NCBI GenBank assembly: GCA_964555295.1
Contig: CAZKRL010000017.1
Location: 1 to 50,037 of the forward strand
Direction of reading: 5' to 3'
DNA length: 50,037 bases
Source of the DNA: CAZKRL01 sp964555295
GTDB lineage: Bacteria; Bacteroidota; Bacteroidia; Flavobacteriales_D; Sanyastnellaceae
This document shows positions 16,047 to 26,238 of this stretch, one piece after another (the stretch's first letter is position 1; each line of letters begins with the position of its first letter). The translations under genes were made by a program, and so were the position numbers. The notes below the pieces were generated by a model, which saw only the letters and a list, made by a program, of their open reading frames with translations, was not told where the DNA came from and did not search any database.

Positions 16047-19000
16047 CTACCTCACCACCCATGAACGTGTAATTCCGTTGTCAAAACCAATTATATAGAC
16101 ACCTTGAGGCAATTCGTAAGGCATCGTATATGATTGTTGCGCACCCAATGAAGCAGGTCTTGTTTCGAAAGTGTATAGCGTTCTGCCTGCCGTATCGCAT
16201 ACACGCATCTTCCCATTGTCAGGCGCATTTTTCACAACCAATGAAATTCCATCACCAGGATTAGGGTAAAGCATAAACTCACGGATATCAATAGGTCGAT
16301 TCACCGCAGTCGACGTGTCTGTATTGATAAGCATAGTTATTGTGCAAGGATCTCCTGGCTCACTGGCGAACCCATCTGCAGTGTAGTATGAAATGGTAAC
16401 AGTATAGCTTTGGTTGGCTTCAAGGTCTGATATATCTGAAATGACTAAAAGAGCATCAGCAGTGTATATCGTATCTAAGACTGAAGAACCCTCAATGATC
16501 CATGAATATTGAGTAGCGTCTTGCATTGGCTCACAATTCAATACGTAAGAAGAGTCGCTGATAACCGCATTGCAATCCTCTGCCAACAGCTGCGTAGTTT
16601 CAAGCGATTCGATTTGTATGTAACAATCTGAGTTACCGGAGTATTCCAAACCCTCCACTACAACATTCACCTTTACTCCAATAAGAGCACCTGGGAAAAC
16701 ACCCGGAATATTCGCCACAGGAAAAATCGTTGATGTACTGTTAGCTGAACCAAGCATTAGTCCGTTATTGTAAAAAAACCAAGTATAAGTAGTCGCACCC
16801 TCAATAAAACCACACTGGATATTATCTTGTAATGAAACCGACGCGGGCGGGGTTGAGCAATACTGGGCAGTTAGTTGTGTTTCGTAACAGTATGTATCCA
16901 ACATCTGATTCACATCCACTTCACAACCATTAGCATCTGTTAGGATGGCCGAATAATTACCGGATGTCAAATTAAAGATTGCCAAACCATTTTCTCCATT
17001 ATTCCAGACCGCATCATAGGGCGCTAAACCCCCGTTGACCGAAAGTGTGATTGAGCCATTTTCTGCAACACATGATTGATCGGCAGATTCAATTGTTACT
17101 TCAATAGCGCTTGGTTCTGAAATAATTACATCGTTAAGCGATACACTGCAACCCATATCATCAGTTACAATAATTTCGAATGTATCAGCGGAGAGATCAT
17201 TGCGGACTGGTCCAAAAAACTCATTATTCCACAAGTAATAAAACGGAGCTGTGCCGCCAACAACCACAACCGATGCATAGCCATTGCTAGACCCATTACA
17301 TGTTGCATTACTGGTTGAATCGATATAAGCAGTAATCAAACCGGGCATAGTCAATGTGGCCGATGCACTGTTTGAACAGCCAGACGCATCCGTAACAGTT
17401 ACAAAATATTCTCCTTCTGAGAGTCCGGAATTCACCGCTGTATAAGCTCCATTACTCCAATCATATTGATAAGGCGCAACACCATTCAACAATACTGCTG
17501 TAATAGCTCCGTCGGCATTACCAAAGCAACTAATATTATTGGTCTGGAGTGAAATATTGAGATTGACATCCTCCGATATACCAAAGCTCACCAAACCTGG
17601 ACAATCATAGAAATCTGATACGATGATTGAATAATCTCCTGGTGCCAAATTTTCGACCGAATCCAAGTTTGAAATCAAATCACCGGCTGAGTTGTACCAA
17701 CCAACGCTATAAGGACTTGTACCACCATAGACCGTGGCGCTTGCACTGCCCAATGGATTGAGACATGTTGCATCGACAATATCCGCGTTTACAACAATAA
17801 GATCGGATTCGCTGATTGAACCACCGGCGATTGCTGAACAGCCATTGGCATCCATTACTTCTACCACATAGTCACCCGCAGGTAAATCAAACAACTCAGC
17901 TTGCGAATCATCCGTGATTTCTATCGGACCTGACCACAAATACTGATAAGGAGGAGTTGCGCCATTGGCCGATACGCTGAGCACGCCTGTCGATGCACCG
18001 TAACAGATTAAAGGGCCGGAAGTCATCGATATTTCTAAAGCACTGGGCTCTGAAATGACAATATCGGATGAGCTCAAACAATTTCTCGCATCCTGAAGTA
18101 CAACGCTATAAGTACCCGCCACCAAATCAGACAATGTTGCGCTTCCATTAACATCGTTCCATAAGTATGTGTACGGAGCGGTACCACCGTCAGCAAAAAT
18201 CTCAATAGAGCCATCCGATGTGCCATAGCAAGAAAGATCAGTGACCAATGCATTTTGCGTAAGTATCTCGGGTTGTGTCAAAGTGAAATCATACATCACA
18301 GAACAACCCGATTCATCCGATATTGAGAGACTGTAAACACCTGCCGATAAATTTTCAATAACCGGTGAAGAACCTTCAGCCGTCCAATTGAATGTGAGTT
18401 CTCCGGTGCCACCTGTTGCACTTGCAGAAAGGATTCCATCAGCATCACCAAAACATGAAACCTCCTGGATTACAGAAATATCGCCCGTTATTGCCAATGG
18501 ATTCTCCAAAATCACTTCAGCATAGGCACTACAGTTCAAAGCATCTGTTGCTACAACTCGATAGCTACCCGCTGACAGGTCAAAATATGATGTTGTATCC
18601 AAACCAGGTAGCAGAACATTATTCTTAAGCCAACTTATGACAGGAGTACCTTCACCTCCACTGACTGAAACTTCAATAATTCCGTTGTTTCCATTATAAC
18701 AGCTCGGTCCAGAAAAAGACAAAATTTCAACCGTAGCACCAGACAATGAATACACTGCACCTGTTGCAGAAGCAACACATTCGTTAGCATCAGTTACCGT
18801 AATCGTATAAAGACCTGCACCAAGATTAGTTCTATTCAGGGGCGCTCCTGAAATATCTCCCCATGAGTAGCTAATTGGAGCTGTGCCGCCGGAGTAAGTC
18901 GCACTAACCGATCCCAAAACAGAACCGTCACAAAGAGCATCTTGTGAAGCAATCTGAATTTCGATTGCTGCTGGTTGTGACAATTCAACAAATGCCTCTG

Positions 19001-22000
19001 CCGTGCAACCGTTATCATCCTGCACCACGAGATTGTAGAATCCTGAAGTGAGATTAGAAATAATTGAGCCATCAGATCCATTTGACCAATCATACATATA
19101 ACCTCCAACGCCCCCGCTGACTGAAGAGATTATCTGACCGTTGTTACCACCATTACACAATGGGTCTGAGCCAGAAAGGTTCACAACCAATGCCTGCGGA
19201 TCCACCAAGGAATAAAATCGGGTTACACCACAATTATTCACGTCGGTAATAGTAACGGTATAATCTCCTGCCACTAACGAATCTATCATTGAACCTACCT
19301 GACCATTTGACCAAACAATACTAGGTGTTCCATTACCACCCATTACGGTTAGCTGAATTGCACCATCACTCAGTCCATTGCAGCTTACTTGGCTAATATT
19401 CGCATCCACTGTTATCTGGGAAGGAGCAATCAACTGGAATTCTCTTACAACGTCGCATCCATTGGCATCGGATACAGTTAGAACATAATTACCTGGAGCC
19501 AAACTTGTAACTGGAGATGGTGGATTATCGCCGTCTCCAAGCGGGGCGACCACAACGCCATCGTCCCATAGATAAGTGAAAGCACCCGAACCACCGGTAA
19601 CTGAAAAGAATACTATACCATTATTCTCACCGCCACAACTTGGTGGCGTGAAAGATGAGCTCACCACAATGGCCGGTGGAGAAATAAGATTGACCGAACC
19701 GGTCGCTGAACATCCATTCGCATCTGTACCCGTGACGGTATATAAGGCACCTCCATTGAGACTGGTGGCTGTTGGACCATTGTTACCATTGGACCACTGA
19801 TAAGAAACCTCACCTACGGCGCCATTTAATAAAGCTGTTGCGCTTCCATCACTCTGGCCATTACAAAGCGGATTCACCGTACTGAGCGATAGATTCACAG
19901 CGTACTGGGCACCCACAGTATAAACACCTGAAACAGAACAACTGTCTGCATCAGAGACAGAAACCACGTAATCCCCAACAGCCAAAGAAGATAGTGAGGT
20001 CTGAGTCGAGCCATTATTCCATAAAACATTGTATGGTGATGTACCACCGATTATCTGAAGATCTATCGTCCCATTGGCTACATTACTGCATGACGCGTCA
20101 ATTGAAGAAGCAGAAAGCTGAATATTCCCCGGAGTTTGAACCGAAAACGTTTCAGAACCCACACATCCATTGGCATCAGTAACATTCAAAAGATAATTTC
20201 CCGGAGCAAGTCCTGAAGGATTGCTGCCTTGTGCATTCGTTCCTACCCAACCAAATGTAACATTCCCGGTTGCGTTAATAACGGTGACATCAATTGCGCC
20301 ATTCAATTCACCACACTGCGCATCGGTAACTACTCCAATGAGATCTATAGCGGGTGGATTGCTGAGCGAATAAACTCCGTTGGAAGCACAACCGTTGGCA
20401 TCGGTGATATTTACAGTGTAATCTCCAGCGCCAATATTTTGTATTACCGCACCACTTACACCTACGCCCCAATTGTATACATAAGGAGCAACACCTCCTG
20501 TGGCTGTAACTACAATCGATCCATTGTTTCCACCGCTGCACGTTGGATTGGACGTGGATACTACAGCTGACGTCAAAACTGCAGGTTGGACGAGCGTAAA
20601 AGTGGAGGATACCGTACAGCCGACACCATAGGTTGCTGTAACAGAATAACTACCTGCAGGGAGCCCTGTTCGATTGGCCCCCGTAATTCCTCCACCCCAG
20701 TTATATGTAACTGCGCCCACTGATCCGGGTAAACTCAATGATATGCTTCCATTGCTTAAACCATTACAACTGGGTTGAACAACATTCGACACAATAGAAA
20801 GTGCTGTAGGTGCCGTTACGGTAAAAGCCTGTGTGGTTGTACAACTGTTGGCATCAGTAGCCGTGACAAAATAACTTCCTGTTCCAACTGAAATGGTTGA
20901 GCCAGTTGTCCCTGTATTCCATGAAAAAGTTTTATTACCGGTACCTCCAGAGGCGCTCACAGATATACTTCCGTTGCTATTCGGACAATTAGGATTTGTA
21001 ACTGTCCCTGAAATAACGATTGCACTTGGAGTCGTTATTGAATAGGTCTGACTTTTTGTGCATCCCAAGCCATCCGTAACTAACAATGAATAACTACTAC
21101 CTGCCAGATTACTTATGGATGGAGTGTTTGCATTACCCGGAGTCCATTGGTAACTCAACGAACCCGTGCCACCCGAGGCAGATCCGCTGATACTGCCGTT
21201 ACTACCACCAAAGCACGACACGTTGGTTACACTATAATTGAGAGTTATCGCCGCAGGGGCGATAAGTGTTGACGAAGCCGATGCAACACAACCCCTTGAA
21301 TCAGTGACAGTAACGCTATATGTTCCAGCCAACAAGTTGCTGATTGAGGAAGTAGTTGCGTTCGTAGGTGACCACAGATAAGTCTTATTACCAGTTCCGC
21401 CAGAAACGGTGGTTGAAACACTACCGTTGGAGCTATTACTGCATGTTGGATTTACAGACGATGCTGTTACAGCAAGTAGTGCCGGATTCGCCAAAGTAGC
21501 CGAGCCGACTGAGGTACATCCTGCAGAACTGGTAACCGTCACGCTGTAACTTCCGGCTGCAAGATTTGATACATTGGCTGTGGTGGCGCCGTTGCTCCAC
21601 AAATAAGTAAATGGACCTGTGCCTGAAACTGTGGAATTGATGCTACCGCTGCTTTGACCATTGCAAGCCGGATTGGTACCCGTTAGACTCACAGTAGGAG
21701 GAGCATAAACCGTCATACAGTTGCTACACAAATAGGTATCACTTCCCGCCGAATTGGTAACAGTCAAGGTCACATCATACGTGCCCGGGGTATTCCATAC
21801 AATATTTTGAGGGTTTGATGCGGACGAGGTTGCGGGAGTTCCGCCTTCGAATGTCCAGCTGTATGAGGTAGGATTGTTTGTACTTGTATTGGTGAAATCT
21901 ACCTGAGTTCCGGGGCAAACTGTATTGTCCTGAATATTAAAATTAGCATCCGGTATTGAGCTTCCTCCAGTTCCGGCCGAAGCACCTGCGCAGAAACTTA

Positions 22001-23651
22001 CAGATTGGGTGGTTCCCCAATTATTTGAAAAAGTTGTAACGCCAGCTGCCGTTGTCAATGAAATACTTCCAGTTTGATACCCTTGACCATCACCGAACGA
22101 ATCAAACACATTAAAACTGTAGTTACAACCCGTTCCGCCGGATGAAGGACAAGCCACGGCGCAATTTGTTGCCAAGCAAAACCTTTCGCTCACGGTTGCT
22201 CCTTGCGCTTGATTTTGATATGGACCACCCGAGGCAACGATACCTTGAGATCCTGAAACATTCCATGTAGTTTCAGAGCCCCAATCATCCAGAATAATGG
22301 AAACAATTGCGCTTGCTCCCTGGGCTACAAAGAAATTTGAACTACTCGAGTTGTTGGTAGCATTTTCATCTGCCCCTCCATTAGGGCTATTGGTGAAAAC
22401 AGTTATCGATTGACTTCCTGTTGAAAGGTTTATTGCAGGCAAGTTCACATTCACTGAAGCGCCCGAGTTAATGGTGCCCGTCCACGCAACTGTATTCGTG
22501 GCACCACCATTGAGACTGTAATTCAGATTTAAACTTGTAATGGTCTGACTGCCGTAGTTGTATACAACCGCCACTGGGGTCAAATTGCCCTCACATACGG
22601 TATCCACCGGATCAAGTATTGCACTCACGCCAATGTCGAGAGCATTTACCGGAACACATCCAAGAGAATTGAGTATACTTCCTCGTTGAGTTTCAAGAGC
22701 CGTGCGCATGCGCAATTTTTGCCCCGCCGTAAACATGTTCTGGCAAGTTTCAGGGGTGTAATCCATATAATTCGCTACCTGCGCGCCTGAACAAGTAGGA
22801 CTTGAGCATGATGAGTTCTGAACTGTAGGTGGCGTATCACAAACGCGATCACCTTGGGTTTCGCATGCGCCGGAAGGACTGCAACTGGATGTATTTTCAA
22901 AAGTGTGATAAAGGTTGAGGTAATGTCCTACTTCATGCGTAAGTGTGCGATTAGCATCCGTAAAGGAATTTAATGTGCCCGTAGTTCCAAAGGCACGATA
23001 CTGAACCACAACGCCATCCAACGGACTATTGAACGGGAAATAAGCATATCCCTGTATACCCGCACCACCATTATTATTCTCAATTTCACTAACTACCCAA
23101 ATGTTCATATATGAAGCGCGTGGCCAGGTAGACAACGCTTTAACCGCTGACTCAGAGGCACCGATAGTACCATTGGCAGTAATACCCTGCGTCGAATAAT
23201 TTGGCACCGACGAACCATTAACTCTAACAATACCATTTGTAGATTGATTTTGGGGATTTCTCGAGGCCAGACAAAATTCCAGCTCAACATCTACACCATT
23301 GCCAAATCCATTCGAGCCAGGCAATCGCCTGAAATCCTGATTTAGAGCTGTAATAGCCGATTGTACCTGGGCCTCACTAATATTGGAACCCGTGCCCACA
23401 GGTTCACCTAAATGAATTACGTGAACGACAACGGGTATTGTAAGCACACCGTCAATTCTATCATTTTGATAGGGTGCCGTCTCCCTCTGACGTAAGATTC
23501 GTTCCATGTTTTGAAAGCTCCTGTGAAAAACAGGATCTGTCTCAAGGAGCTGATTGTTTTTCACATCAGAAGGACAAGTCCTCTGTGGATTTTGAGCCAA
23601 TGAATACGAGGCCGCGACGAATACAGCCAACAGGCAAAAAAGTCTGGTCAT
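16047..23651 (-). CDS. Giant T9SS-secreted M43 metalloprotease with 21 SprB-like repeats
   Basis: The 2534-residue protein has a signal peptide (residues 1-19, ending S-L-A-Q). An M43 pappalysin/cytophagalysin domain spans about 50-330, with zinc site H239-E240-x-x-H243 and H249 (T-H-E-V-G-H-Y-L-N-L-Y-H) and Met-turn N-Y-M-D-Y. CARDB-like and beta-sandwich regions (340-560) and one PKD-like domain (about 565-650) follow. Then come 21 SprB-type repeats of ~72-80 residues, each with a leading C-(F/N/Y)-G-x-x-(N/D)-G and a closing D-A-N-G-C. Before the end are two beta-sandwich modules and a type A sorting domain (F-M-L-Y-P-N-P-G-D-G). It is probably a cell-surface protease or adhesin. A promoter-like pair lies just upstream. 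Confidence 0.93.
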   Translation of the reverse strand: MTRLFCLLAVFVAASYSLAQNPQRTCPSDVKNNQLLETDPVFHRSFQNMERILRQRETAPYQNDRIDGVLTIPVVVHVIHLGEPVGTGSNISEAQVQSAITALNQDFRRLPGSNGFGNGVDVELEFCLASRNPQNQSTNGIVRVNGSSVPNYSTQGITANGTIGASESAVKALSTWPRASYMNIWVVSEIENNNGGAGIQGYAYFPFNSPLDGVVVQYRAFGTTGTLNSFTDANRTLTHEVGHYLNLYHTFENTSSCSPSGACETQGDRVCDTPPTVQNSSCSSPTCSGAQVANYMDYTPETCQNMFTAGQKLRMRTALETQRGSILNSLGCVPVNALDIGVSAILDPVDTVCEGNLTPVAVVYNYGSQTITSLNLNYSLNGGATNTVAWTGTINSGASVNVNLPAINLSTGSQSITVFTNSPNGGADENATNNSSSSNFFVAQGASAIVSIILDDWGSETTWNVSGSQGIVASGGPYQNQAQGATVSERFCLATNCAVACPSSGGTGCNYSFNVFDSFGDGQGYQTGSISLTTAAGVTTFSNNWGTTQSVSFCAGASAGTGGSSIPDANFNIQDNTVCPGTQVDFTNTSTNNPTSYSWTFEGGTPATSSASNPQNIVWNTPGTYDVTLTVTNSAGSDTYLCSNCMTVYAPPTVSLTGTNPACNGQSSGSINSTVSGTGPFTYLWSNGATTANVSNLAAGSYSVTVTSSAGCTSVGSATLANPALLAVTASSVNPTCSNSSNGSVSTTVSGGTGNKTYLWSPTNATTSSISNLLAGTYSVTVTDSRGCVASASSTLIAPAAITLNYSVTNVSCFGGSNGSISGSASGGTGSLSYQWTPGNANTPSISNLAGSSYSLLVTDGLGCTKSQTYSITTPSAIVISGTVTNPNCPNSNGSISVSASGGTGNKTFSWNTGTTGSTISVGTGSYFVTATDANSCTTTQAFTVTAPTALSIVSNVVQPSCNGLSNGSISLSLPGSVGAVTYNWGGGITGANRTGLPAGSYSVTATYGVGCTVSSTFTLVQPAVLTSAVVSTSNPTCSGGNNGSIVVTATGGVAPYVYNWGVGVSGAVIQNIGAGDYTVNITDANGCASNGVYSLSNPPAIDLIGVVTDAQCGELNGAIDVTVINATGNVTFGWVGTNAQGSNPSGLAPGNYLLNVTDANGCVGSETFSVQTPGNIQLSASSIDASCSNVANGTIDLQIIGGTSPYNVLWNNGSTQTSLSSLAVGDYVVSVSDADSCSVSGVYTVGAQYAVNLSLSTVNPLCNGQSDGSATALLNGAVGEVSYQWSNGNNGPTATSLNGGALYTVTGTDANGCSATGSVNLISPPAIVVSSSFTPPSCGGENNGIVFFSVTGGSGAFTYLWDDGVVVAPLGDGDNPPSPVTSLAPGNYVLTVSDANGCDVVREFQLIAPSQITVDANISQVSCNGLSDGAIQLTVMGGNGTPSIVWSNGQVGSMIDSLVAGDYTVTITDVNNCGVTRFYSLVDPQALVVNLSGSDPLCNGGNNGQIISSVSGGVGGYMYDWSNGSDGSIISNLTSGFYNLVVQDDNGCTAEAFVELSQPAAIEIQIASQDALCDGSVLGSVSATYSGGTAPISYSWGDISGAPLNRTNLGAGLYTITVTDANECVASATGAVYSLSGATVEILSFSGPSCYNGNNGIIEVSVSGGEGTPVISWLKNNVLLPGLDTTSYFDLSAGSYRVVATDALNCSAYAEVILENPLAITGDISVIQEVSCFGDADGILSASATGGTGELTFNWTAEGSSPVIENLSAGVYSLSISDESGCSVMYDFTLTQPEILTQNALVTDLSCYGTSDGSIEIFADGGTAPYTYLWNDVNGSATLSDLVAGTYSVVLQDARNCLSSSDIVISEPSALEISMTSGPLICYGASTGVLSVSANGATPPYQYLWSGPIEITDDSQAELFDLPAGDYVVEVMDANGCSAIAGGSISESDLIVVNADIVDATCLNPLGSASATVYGGTSPYSVGWYNSAGDLISNLDSVENLAPGDYSIIVSDFYDCPGLVSFGISEDVNLNISLQTNNISCFGNADGAITAVLLNGVAPYQYDWSNGAYTAVNSGLSEGEYFVTVTDASGCSNSASATLTMPGLITAYIDSTSNATCNGSSNGYASVVVVGGTAPFYYLWNNEFFGPVRNDLSADTFEIIVTDDMGCSVSLNDVIISEPSAIEVTIESADQSCVAENGSITLSVNGGLAPYDAVWNNGENGLAIFNLTSGNYSAILTDANGCEVDVNQMLDTYCYETQLTAQYCSTPPASVSLQDNIQCGFIEGATTYTWFFYNNGLMLGSANSTSTIFPVANIPGVFPGALIGVKVNVVVEGLEYSGNSDCYIQIESLETTQLLAEDCNAVISDSSYVLNCEPMQDATQYSWIIEGSSVLDTIYTADALLVISDISDLEANQSYTVTISYYTADGFASEPGDPCTITMLINTDTSTAVNRPIDIREFMLYPNPGDGISLVVKNAPDNGKMRVCDTAGRTLYTFETRPASLGAQQSYTMPYELPQGVYIIGFDNGITRSWVVR

Positions 23652-23674
23652 TAGTTAAGATGGTTAATTCAAGA

Positions 23675-23705
23675 CAAACCTAATTACCGATATCCATTCG
23701 CCAAG
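23675..23705 (-). promoter_or_regulatory. Bacteroidota-type promoter for the giant protease gene
   Basis: On the minus strand, CTTG (23705-23702) is followed after 19 bases by TAGGTTTG (23682-23675), fitting the TTTG / TAnnTTTG promoter pattern of this phylum. The start codon at 23651 would give a short leader of roughly 15-20 bases. Confidence 0.55.
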
Positions 23706-23763
23706 GAAATAAACCAAATTAATTCTCATATTACTACCCCACCTTACCTGAATTCGCCTGCAT

Positions 23764-23792
23764 TTTGCTCATCACAATTTTGTTTACATTTG
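23764..23792 (+). promoter_or_regulatory. Bacteroidota-type promoter for the receiver-domain gene
   Basis: TTTG (23764-23767) and TACATTTG (23785-23792) are separated by 17 bases and match TTTG / TAnnTTTG. The ATG begins only four bases after the second box, so the transcript would be leaderless or nearly so if this promoter is used. Confidence 0.5.
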
Positions 23793-23796
23793 GAAC

Positions 23797-24174
23797 ATGA
23801 GCAAAAGGGTTGCATTGATTGATGATGATGATATCTTCAACTTCTTACATCGAGAAATGATTATACGGCAATACCCCAATGCGATTATCGAGCAGTTCAG
23901 CTCAGGTATTGAATGGATAGAACACCTAAAAACCCATAGCGATGTCGTTTACAATGCTATTTATCTCGACATACGAATGCCCGAGATGGATGGGTTTCAA
24001 GTTCTGGAAATAATGCAGTCTATACCAAATCATCAGTTTAAAAATTCGGCCATTTATGTTCTTTCCTCAACACTGGATGAAAACGACCTTAAGAGATCCA
24101 AAGCCAATCCCCTTGTTAAAGATTTCGCGAGCAAACCATTGAGCCCAGAGCAAATTGTAGAATTGCTTGGATAG
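23797..24174 (+). CDS. Single-domain response regulator (CheY-like)
   Basis: The 125-residue protein is one receiver domain. It has the acidic cluster L-I-D-D-D-D, the phospho-acceptor D58 in Y-L-D-I-R-M-P-E-M-D-G, a switch Ser in V-L-S-S-T and the conserved Lys in F-A-S-K-P. It has no output domain, so it would act by protein-protein contact or as a phosphorelay step. No kinase is adjacent; the nearest is the orphan hybrid kinase at 4.5-6.4 kb, with no evidence of pairing. It is followed by a strong hairpin terminator. Confidence 0.92.
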   Translation: MSKRVALIDDDDIFNFLHREMIIRQYPNAIIEQFSSGIEWIEHLKTHSDVVYNAIYLDIRMPEMDGFQVLEIMQSIPNHQFKNSAIYVLSSTLDENDLKRSKANPLVKDFASKPLSPEQIVELLG

Positions 24175-24187
24175 CATAAAACAAAAA

Positions 24188-24213
24188 GGGGGCAATGAAG
24201 CCCCCAATCTTTT
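24188..24213. terminator. Bidirectional hairpin terminator
   Basis: GGGGGC (24188-24193) and GCCCCC (24200-24205) pair around the loop AATGAA. An A run lies on one side and TCTTTT on the other, so the hairpin can end transcription of both the receiver gene (plus) and the lipoprotein operon (minus). Confidence 0.85.
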
Positions 24214-24229
24214 ACTTACAGCCAAAGAA

Positions 24230-24811
24230 TTATTTTCCTGAACTGAATTTTTCCATTTCTTTTTCAAAGGTATCCTTGAACTTTTCGTAGTTGTAGTCTG
24301 CCTTGATTTTCTCATTTTGAGAGAGACCTTTGCTGTATGAGTCTGCAATTTTTTGACCGCTCAACTCAATGGCAACGTAACTTACGAAAACACCATCGCC
24401 GCGCTGCGTCAGTTTTTCACAAATTTCAATTGCCCCTCTAAGCTCTTGATCAACCACTGTTCTGGCCATTTCCTGGAACGTCTCTGTAACTTCTTCCTTA
24501 TTATTGAACTCTGTAGAGTTAACGTAGTTGTCACCTACGATTTTCATTGTAGTTGAGAGACTTTTGGCCAATTCGGTATTTGCATTGGATCTTGCCTTCT
24601 TCTTCGCTGTCTCGCGATCCATGCTCTCACCAGTAGCCGTTGCTCTGAAAGCTTCTGCGGTGCTTCTGTATTCACTGCCTGAGCAATATTCATTGATTAA
24701 AGTTTCACCGGCAGGCTTTGGTGTATCGGCAACTTTTTTCTTTTTACCGCAAGCAACAAGTGTTGACGCCCCTATAGCGGCGCAAACGAATAAGAGTTTA
24801 GTGTAATTCAT
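24230..24811 (-). CDS. LPP20-like lipoprotein
   Basis: I use the internal ATG at 24811 (M-N-Y-T-K), giving 193 residues, because a lipoprotein signal follows directly with lipobox L-V-A-C-G. The 13 residues upstream in the open frame do not look like a signal. The mature part begins with a Lys-rich linker and then an alpha/beta domain (A-F-R-A-T-A-T-G, A-K-K-K-A-R-S-N-A-N-T-E-L-A-K). This alternation of A...A...A..L resembles the LPP20/FlgP-type envelope lipoprotein fold. It is the last gene of the operon starting at 28620, 56 bases after the larger LPP20-like gene. Confidence 0.78.
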   Translation of the reverse strand: MNYTKLLFVCAAIGASTLVACGKKKKVADTPKPAGETLINEYCSGSEYRSTAEAFRATATGESMDRETAKKKARSNANTELAKSLSTTMKIVGDNYVNSTEFNNKEEVTETFQEMARTVVDQELRGAIEICEKLTQRGDGVFVSYVAIELSGQKIADSYSKGLSQNEKIKADYNYEKFKDTFEKEMEKFSSGK

Positions 24812-24867
24812 ATTTTTTTTTTGTAAAGTTATACATTTCTGTGTCAACAAATATACCGCGTTAAAAG

Positions 24868-26238
24868 TTAAAAAATCCGTTGAAGCATAATGGGAATGAT
24901 TTGCTGCTCCAATTTCACTCCCGCTTTTTTGAAGGCATCATTTGTCGCCCCTAACTCATTGATACCAACTCCCTTGATTCCGTTTAACACCTCAGCATAA
25001 CGAATTTCTCCAGAAATATTCTCCCTTAATTCTACCGTCAAATCAACGAATGCAAAAACGAAATCATCAGATTTCCCTCCTGGCTTGAGAATCGATTGAA
25101 CACTCACCGAATAGTTGGATTCCTTCTCAATAGCGGAGGTTCGGAATCCTCTTTTTTGAATTTCGCTCATAACGGTATTTTTCAGTGAAAGCGTATTATT
25201 TCCATTATCGTTTACCGACATATAAAAAGTTGGTGGAACGAATATAATCGGAACGACAACTTGCTGACCGCGAATGCCCTTTAACAGGGATCTCTGCAAT
25301 GGTTTGTCGAGATCCTCTGCAAGAAACAACTCAGGGTCGACTGATATTCTCAATTGATTCGTGTTACTTTTCGGCGAGACCTTTTCCACCGTAATTCGAA
25401 CCTCACCCAATTCTGATGTGAATTGCGTCTTTGGCTTCATAAAAGACTCCTGCTCGTATTCATAAATTACCGCCAGAGAACGAGCAGCGTTATCACCGCT
25501 TTTAACTTTAACAATCAACTCATCACGAAATTTATTTTTCGAATCAAGCATCACCTTGTCAGCTCCAACCTCAAAACGCAATGATTCGAAAAGAGTCTGC
25601 ATGGCTTTCATGATTTCATTATCCAAAAATATTTTTCCCATCGGGGACTCCATTTCATTAGGTTCTGTCCAATATTCTTTTATAGCAAACAGACCATGCA
25701 TATACAAATCGAAAGCACTGGCGATATTTCCTGATTCAGCCGCTGAGGAACCCTTCTCCAAATAATCGTATCCAGAGCTAAGTGCCTGCCTTTTCTTATC
25801 ACGTCTTTTCGAATAATACCGTTCTTTGTTGAGTCGATAAAAAACCCAATACTCATGATCATTTTCCCAAACACCCGCGACCTCAAAATCCTCAATCTTC
25901 TCGTCCGTTGTAGTTTTTACACTCGATAAGAAATCTTCGCTGAATGACTTATTTTTTTCTTGTGTATTCATGATTGTCGCACCCTGAACTCTCACACTAA
26001 TCTCAGTGGCTAAATCATTCAAAGCGTTTTTTTTGGCGATACTCTGGAACTCTAGAGGTTGCGTCTTTTTATTGCACGAACCAATGCCGATGAACGAAGA
26101 AATATCATTAGGACGCTGACTGACCCATTCCGGGGGTGAAACAACCTCTCGTCGATGGATACCGGATGTATGCTTTTCCGCTCCACAAGCATTAAGCAAG
26201 GAAGCACAAAGAATAAAAACACCCAACCTCAAATTCAT
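24868..26238 (-). CDS. Large LPP20-domain lipoprotein
   Basis: The 456-residue lipoprotein has signal L-L-N-A-C-G. The LPP20-like domain starts at P-P-E-W-V (about residue 35), with F-I-G-I-G-S-C and the A-K-K-N-A-L-N-D-L-A-T-E-I-S-V-R-V helix. A helical middle follows, with a C-terminal alpha/beta part (V-V-V-P-I-I-F-V-P-P and I-Q-K-R-G-F). The ATG overlaps the stop of the TPR-CsgG gene (ATGA), so the two are coupled. It is probably an outer-membrane periplasmic-facing lipoprotein that acts with the CsgG-like protein; exact role unknown. Confidence 0.82.
   Translation of the reverse strand: MNLRLGVFILCASLLNACGAEKHTSGIHRREVVSPPEWVSQRPNDISSFIGIGSCNKKTQPLEFQSIAKKNALNDLATEISVRVQGATIMNTQEKNKSFSEDFLSSVKTTTDEKIEDFEVAGVWENDHEYWVFYRLNKERYYSKRRDKKRQALSSGYDYLEKGSSAAESGNIASAFDLYMHGLFAIKEYWTEPNEMESPMGKIFLDNEIMKAMQTLFESLRFEVGADKVMLDSKNKFRDELIVKVKSGDNAARSLAVIYEYEQESFMKPKTQFTSELGEVRITVEKVSPKSNTNQLRISVDPELFLAEDLDKPLQRSLLKGIRGQQVVVPIIFVPPTFYMSVNDNGNNTLSLKNTVMSEIQKRGFRTSAIEKESNYSVSVQSILKPGGKSDDFVFAFVDLTVELRENISGEIRYAEVLNGIKGVGINELGATNDAFKKAGVKLEQQIIPIMLQRIF

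Noticed and set aside
22903..22935. Asn in place of the usual Gly in the M43 zinc motif (H-E-V-G-H-Y-L-N-L-Y-H) as a possible inactivating change
   Set aside because: The Asn variant is common in Bacteroidota M43 proteases, and all three His and the Glu are intact.
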